Below are positions 32,205 to 34,410 of a stretch of DNA of 34,410 nucleotides, one piece after another. The translations under genes were made by a program, and so were the position numbers. The notes below the pieces were generated by a model. It worked only from the letters and a program-made list of their open reading frames with translations. It made no database searches and was not told the DNA's origin. Location of the stretch: contig JAFVPU010000110.1 of assembly GCA_017505165.1 (NCBI GenBank), forward strand, positions 1 to 34,410. The letters are read 5' to 3'. This DNA is from Clostridia bacterium (lineage in GTDB: Bacteria; Bacillota; Clostridia; Christensenellales; UBA1242). The stretch's first letter is position 1, and each line of letters starts with the position of its first letter.

Positions 32205-34410
32205 ATGAAAATAGTCGGCAATGTTGAAAATACAGTTTTTCGAAACACAGAGAATGGATATTCTGTGATCAATTTGTCATACGATAAAAAGAGACTTACT
32301 GTTGTCGGCACAATGCCAGAAGTTTTTGAAGGGCAAACACTTGAGATCGAAGGTGATTTTATTGTAAATAAAAAATTTGGAGAGCAATTTCAAGCAAAAG
32401 AGGTCAAGGTTGTTGAACCCAAGACTCTAAGTGCAATCGAGAAATATCTAGCAAGCGGTCTTATATACGGAATAGGTCCTGTTACAGCCAAAAAAATTGT
32501 TGACGAATTCAAAGAAGACAGTCTTGATATCTTGGAATTCAATCCGGTCAAACTCAGCAAAATCCGTGGTATTAGCAAGCAAAAAGCAATCGAAATTTCA
32601 AATGCTTATAATGAAATAAAAGACATGCAAAATGTTGTAATGTTTCTTCAATCACACTTCATCACGACAAATACAGCAATCAAAATTTATAATATATATA
32701 AAGACAAGACTATTGAACTTGTCAAATCCAATCCTTATCAACTTGTAGACGATATTGACGGAATCGGCTTTACTACCGCAGACAAGATTGCAATCAAACT
32801 TGGTATTGATTTGTATGGCGAAAATCGTATCAAGGCAGGACTTGTATACACTTTCAAGGTTGCCAGCGAACGCGAAGGGCACACCTTTCTTCCAACTAAG
32901 GAATTGATATCTAATTGCTTGGAGATCTTAAACTTTTCTGAAAGTGAAGAAAATTTAGTTGCAAAATGCGTAGATTATCTTCAAATCGAAGGCATGCTTA
33001 AAAATTTCACATATCATGGACAAGATGTGAGTATGTTGACCAAATTTTATTTCCAAGAGAAATATATTGCGAGAAAACTTTTCAAACTCTCACATAATCA
33101 ATTTGAAAACGATTTAAATTTTATCGACAGTATAAATTTGTATCAAAGAATCAACAAAATTCAACTCAATGGTGAACAAACTGATGCAGTACTCTCAAGT
33201 CTAACCAAGGGTGTCTCAATCATCACGGGTGGACCAGGTACAGGTAAAACAACAATTGTAAAATGTATTTTGAGTTTAACCAAAGAGCAAAGAAAGAAAG
33301 TCCTTCTTTGTGCCCCAACTGGCCGAGCATCAAAACGTCTTAGCGAGACTAGTGGTGTTGAAGCAAAAACTATTCACCGTGCACTCGAAGTAAATCCCGC
33401 TGACGGAGAATCTTTCTTTCATAGAAACGAAAATAATCCACTTGATGCCGACGTTGTCATTGTTGACGAAGTCAGTATGGTGGACTGTAATTTATTCTAT
33501 CATTTACTCAAAGCACTTCGCTCCACCGCTCGCCTTGTGCTTGTTGGCGACAAGGACCAACTTCCAAGTGTAGGAGCAGGAAATGTTTTGCGTGATTTGA
33601 TTGAATCAAAAGTGGTCGAAACCACTCATCTTGTCAATATTTATCGTCAAGGCACTGATAGTTTGATTATCACAAACGCTCACCTTATCAACAATGGCAA
33701 AATGCCAATCATTGACAATACAAGCAAAGACTTTTTCTACGAAGCCGGCAAGGATTTATCAGACAATAGTCAAACAATAATCGACCTTGTTACAACACGA
33801 CTTCCAAATTATTTTGGTTATAAGCCAAAAGATATTCAAGTCCTTGCTCCAATGAAAGCAGGTCCATGTGGAATTGACAATCTCAACAAACAACTTCAAT
33901 CCACAATCAATCCACACATAACAGGCATTGAACTCAACTTTGATTTCACTAAATATCATGTCGGCGACAAAGTTATGCAGACTAGCAATAACTATGAAAT
34001 ACAATATATCAAATATGAAGAAAATGGTCTAACACAAGAAGGAAGCGGAGTTTTCAACGGAGACATTGGTTATATCACTCGTATCGAACCTGATACTCAC
34101 GAAGTAACAATCACATTTGATGATGGAAAAATCTGCAAATACGCATCAAGCGAACTCCATCAAATCACTCTTGCATATGCAATCACCATACACAAGAGTC
34201 AAGGAAGTGAATTTGACTGCGTGGTGATCCCGCTTGTTCCAGGTGCACCAATAATTGTAACGAGAAATCTTCTCTACACAGCCATCACACGTGCAAAAAA
34301 GACGGTCGTTCTTGTAGGCTCAAAGCAAATTCTTGCTCGTATGATTCACAACAACTACACCGCTCAGCGCTACACAATGCTCAAAGATTTCTTGACCGAC
34401 GAATACAAAA
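32205..34410 (+). CDS. recD2: RecD2-type helicase (runs off right edge)
   Basis: A 5'-3' superfamily 1B DNA helicase that acts in repair and replication stress, without RecBC. 735 residues visible; the C-terminus continues beyond the window but little should be missing. Domains in order: N-terminal OB-like region, HhH segments (YGIGPVTAKKIV at about 88, IRGISKQKAIEI at 120), then the helicase core with GGPGTGKTT (342-350), VDEVSMVD, VGDKDQLPSVGAG, IHKSQGSEF and YTAITRAKK. The N-terminal extension separates it from RecBCD-type RecD. A LexA-like box lies upstream. Confidence 0.95.
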   Translation, partial: MKIVGNVENTVFRNTENGYSVINLSYDKKRLTVVGTMPEVFEGQTLEIEGDFIVNKKFGEQFQAKEVKVVEPKTLSAIEKYLASGLIYGIGPVTAKKIVDEFKEDSLDILEFNPVKLSKIRGISKQKAIEISNAYNEIKDMQNVVMFLQSHFITTNTAIKIYNIYKDKTIELVKSNPYQLVDDIDGIGFTTADKIAIKLGIDLYGENRIKAGLVYTFKVASEREGHTFLPTKELISNCLEILNFSESEENLVAKCVDYLQIEGMLKNFTYHGQDVSMLTKFYFQEKYIARKLFKLSHNQFENDLNFIDSINLYQRINKIQLNGEQTDAVLSSLTKGVSIITGGPGTGKTTIVKCILSLTKEQRKKVLLCAPTGRASKRLSETSGVEAKTIHRALEVNPADGESFFHRNENNPLDADVVIVDEVSMVDCNLFYHLLKALRSTARLVLVGDKDQLPSVGAGNVLRDLIESKVVETTHLVNIYRQGTDSLIITNAHLINNGKMPIIDNTSKDFFYEAGKDLSDNSQTIIDLVTTRLPNYFGYKPKDIQVLAPMKAGPCGIDNLNKQLQSTINPHITGIELNFDFTKYHVGDKVMQTSNNYEIQYIKYEENGLTQEGSGVFNGDIGYITRIEPDTHEVTITFDDGKICKYASSELHQITLAYAITIHKSQGSEFDCVVIPLVPGAPIIVTRNLLYTAITRAKKTVVLVGSKQILARMIHNNYTAQRYTMLKDFLTDEYK

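Overview
The window comes from an AT-rich bacterium of the Bacillota (Firmicutes), probably an uncultured Clostridia-like lineage. The evidence is the gene order secY-adk-map-KOW protein-infA-rpmJ-rpsM-rpsK-rpsD-rpoA-rplQ, the zinc-type S14, a tetracysteine Adk lid, spoVG, and strong TTGACA-17-TATAAT promoters. I cannot name a genus from sequence alone. About half of the window (3.7-19.1 kb) is one long minus-strand ribosomal superoperon.

Layout, left to right. 1-1189: start of fusA, then rpsG and rpsL (str operon, minus strand) with its promoter and leader. 1319-2725: a membrane-anchored, probably surface protein. 2927-3497: a plus-strand gene of unknown function, apparently split by a frameshift, starting from a consensus promoter that would give a leaderless mRNA. 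3531-3715: a small repeat-rich spacer holding a copy of the rplQ 3' end. 3716-19079: the S10-spc-alpha cluster (rpsJ through rplQ, read right to left) with secY, adk, map, a KOW protein and infA. 19080-19596: promoter and about 290 nt of structured S10 leader. 19597-21886: a two-gene plus-strand operon encoding an ABC-exporter-like protein whose ATPase motifs are degraded, and a small partner of unknown function. 22079-24637: three minus-strand genes of unknown function, one with a tandem-repeat tail. 24692-26946: prfA, prmC and rpmE. 27102-28364: murC. 28493-28759: spoVG on the plus strand. 28850-32002: a 1050-residue beta-helix/GLUG-like surface protein. 32205-34410: recD2 on the plus strand, running off the right edge, with a LexA-box-like palindrome upstream.

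How it works together. The core is translation: ribosomal subunits, RNA polymerase alpha, the Sec channel, initiation factor 1, methionine aminopeptidase, release factor 1 and its methylase. The accessory genes sit at the seams between these operons. The most interesting points are: (a) ribosomal protein S12 with proline at the streptomycin-determining Lys88 position; (b) an ABC exporter homologue that has lost the Walker A Ser/Thr, Walker B Asp, signature and Q-loop residues; (c) a class of first-in-operon genes with no Shine-Dalgarno and a -10 box about six bases before ATG, alongside ribosomal genes with strong Shine-Dalgarno sites; (d) structured leaders before rpsL, rpsM and rpsJ; (e) a likely SOS operator at recD2; (f) an adenylate kinase with two altered AMP-site residues. 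No tRNA, rRNA, CRISPR array, transposase or phage gene was seen.
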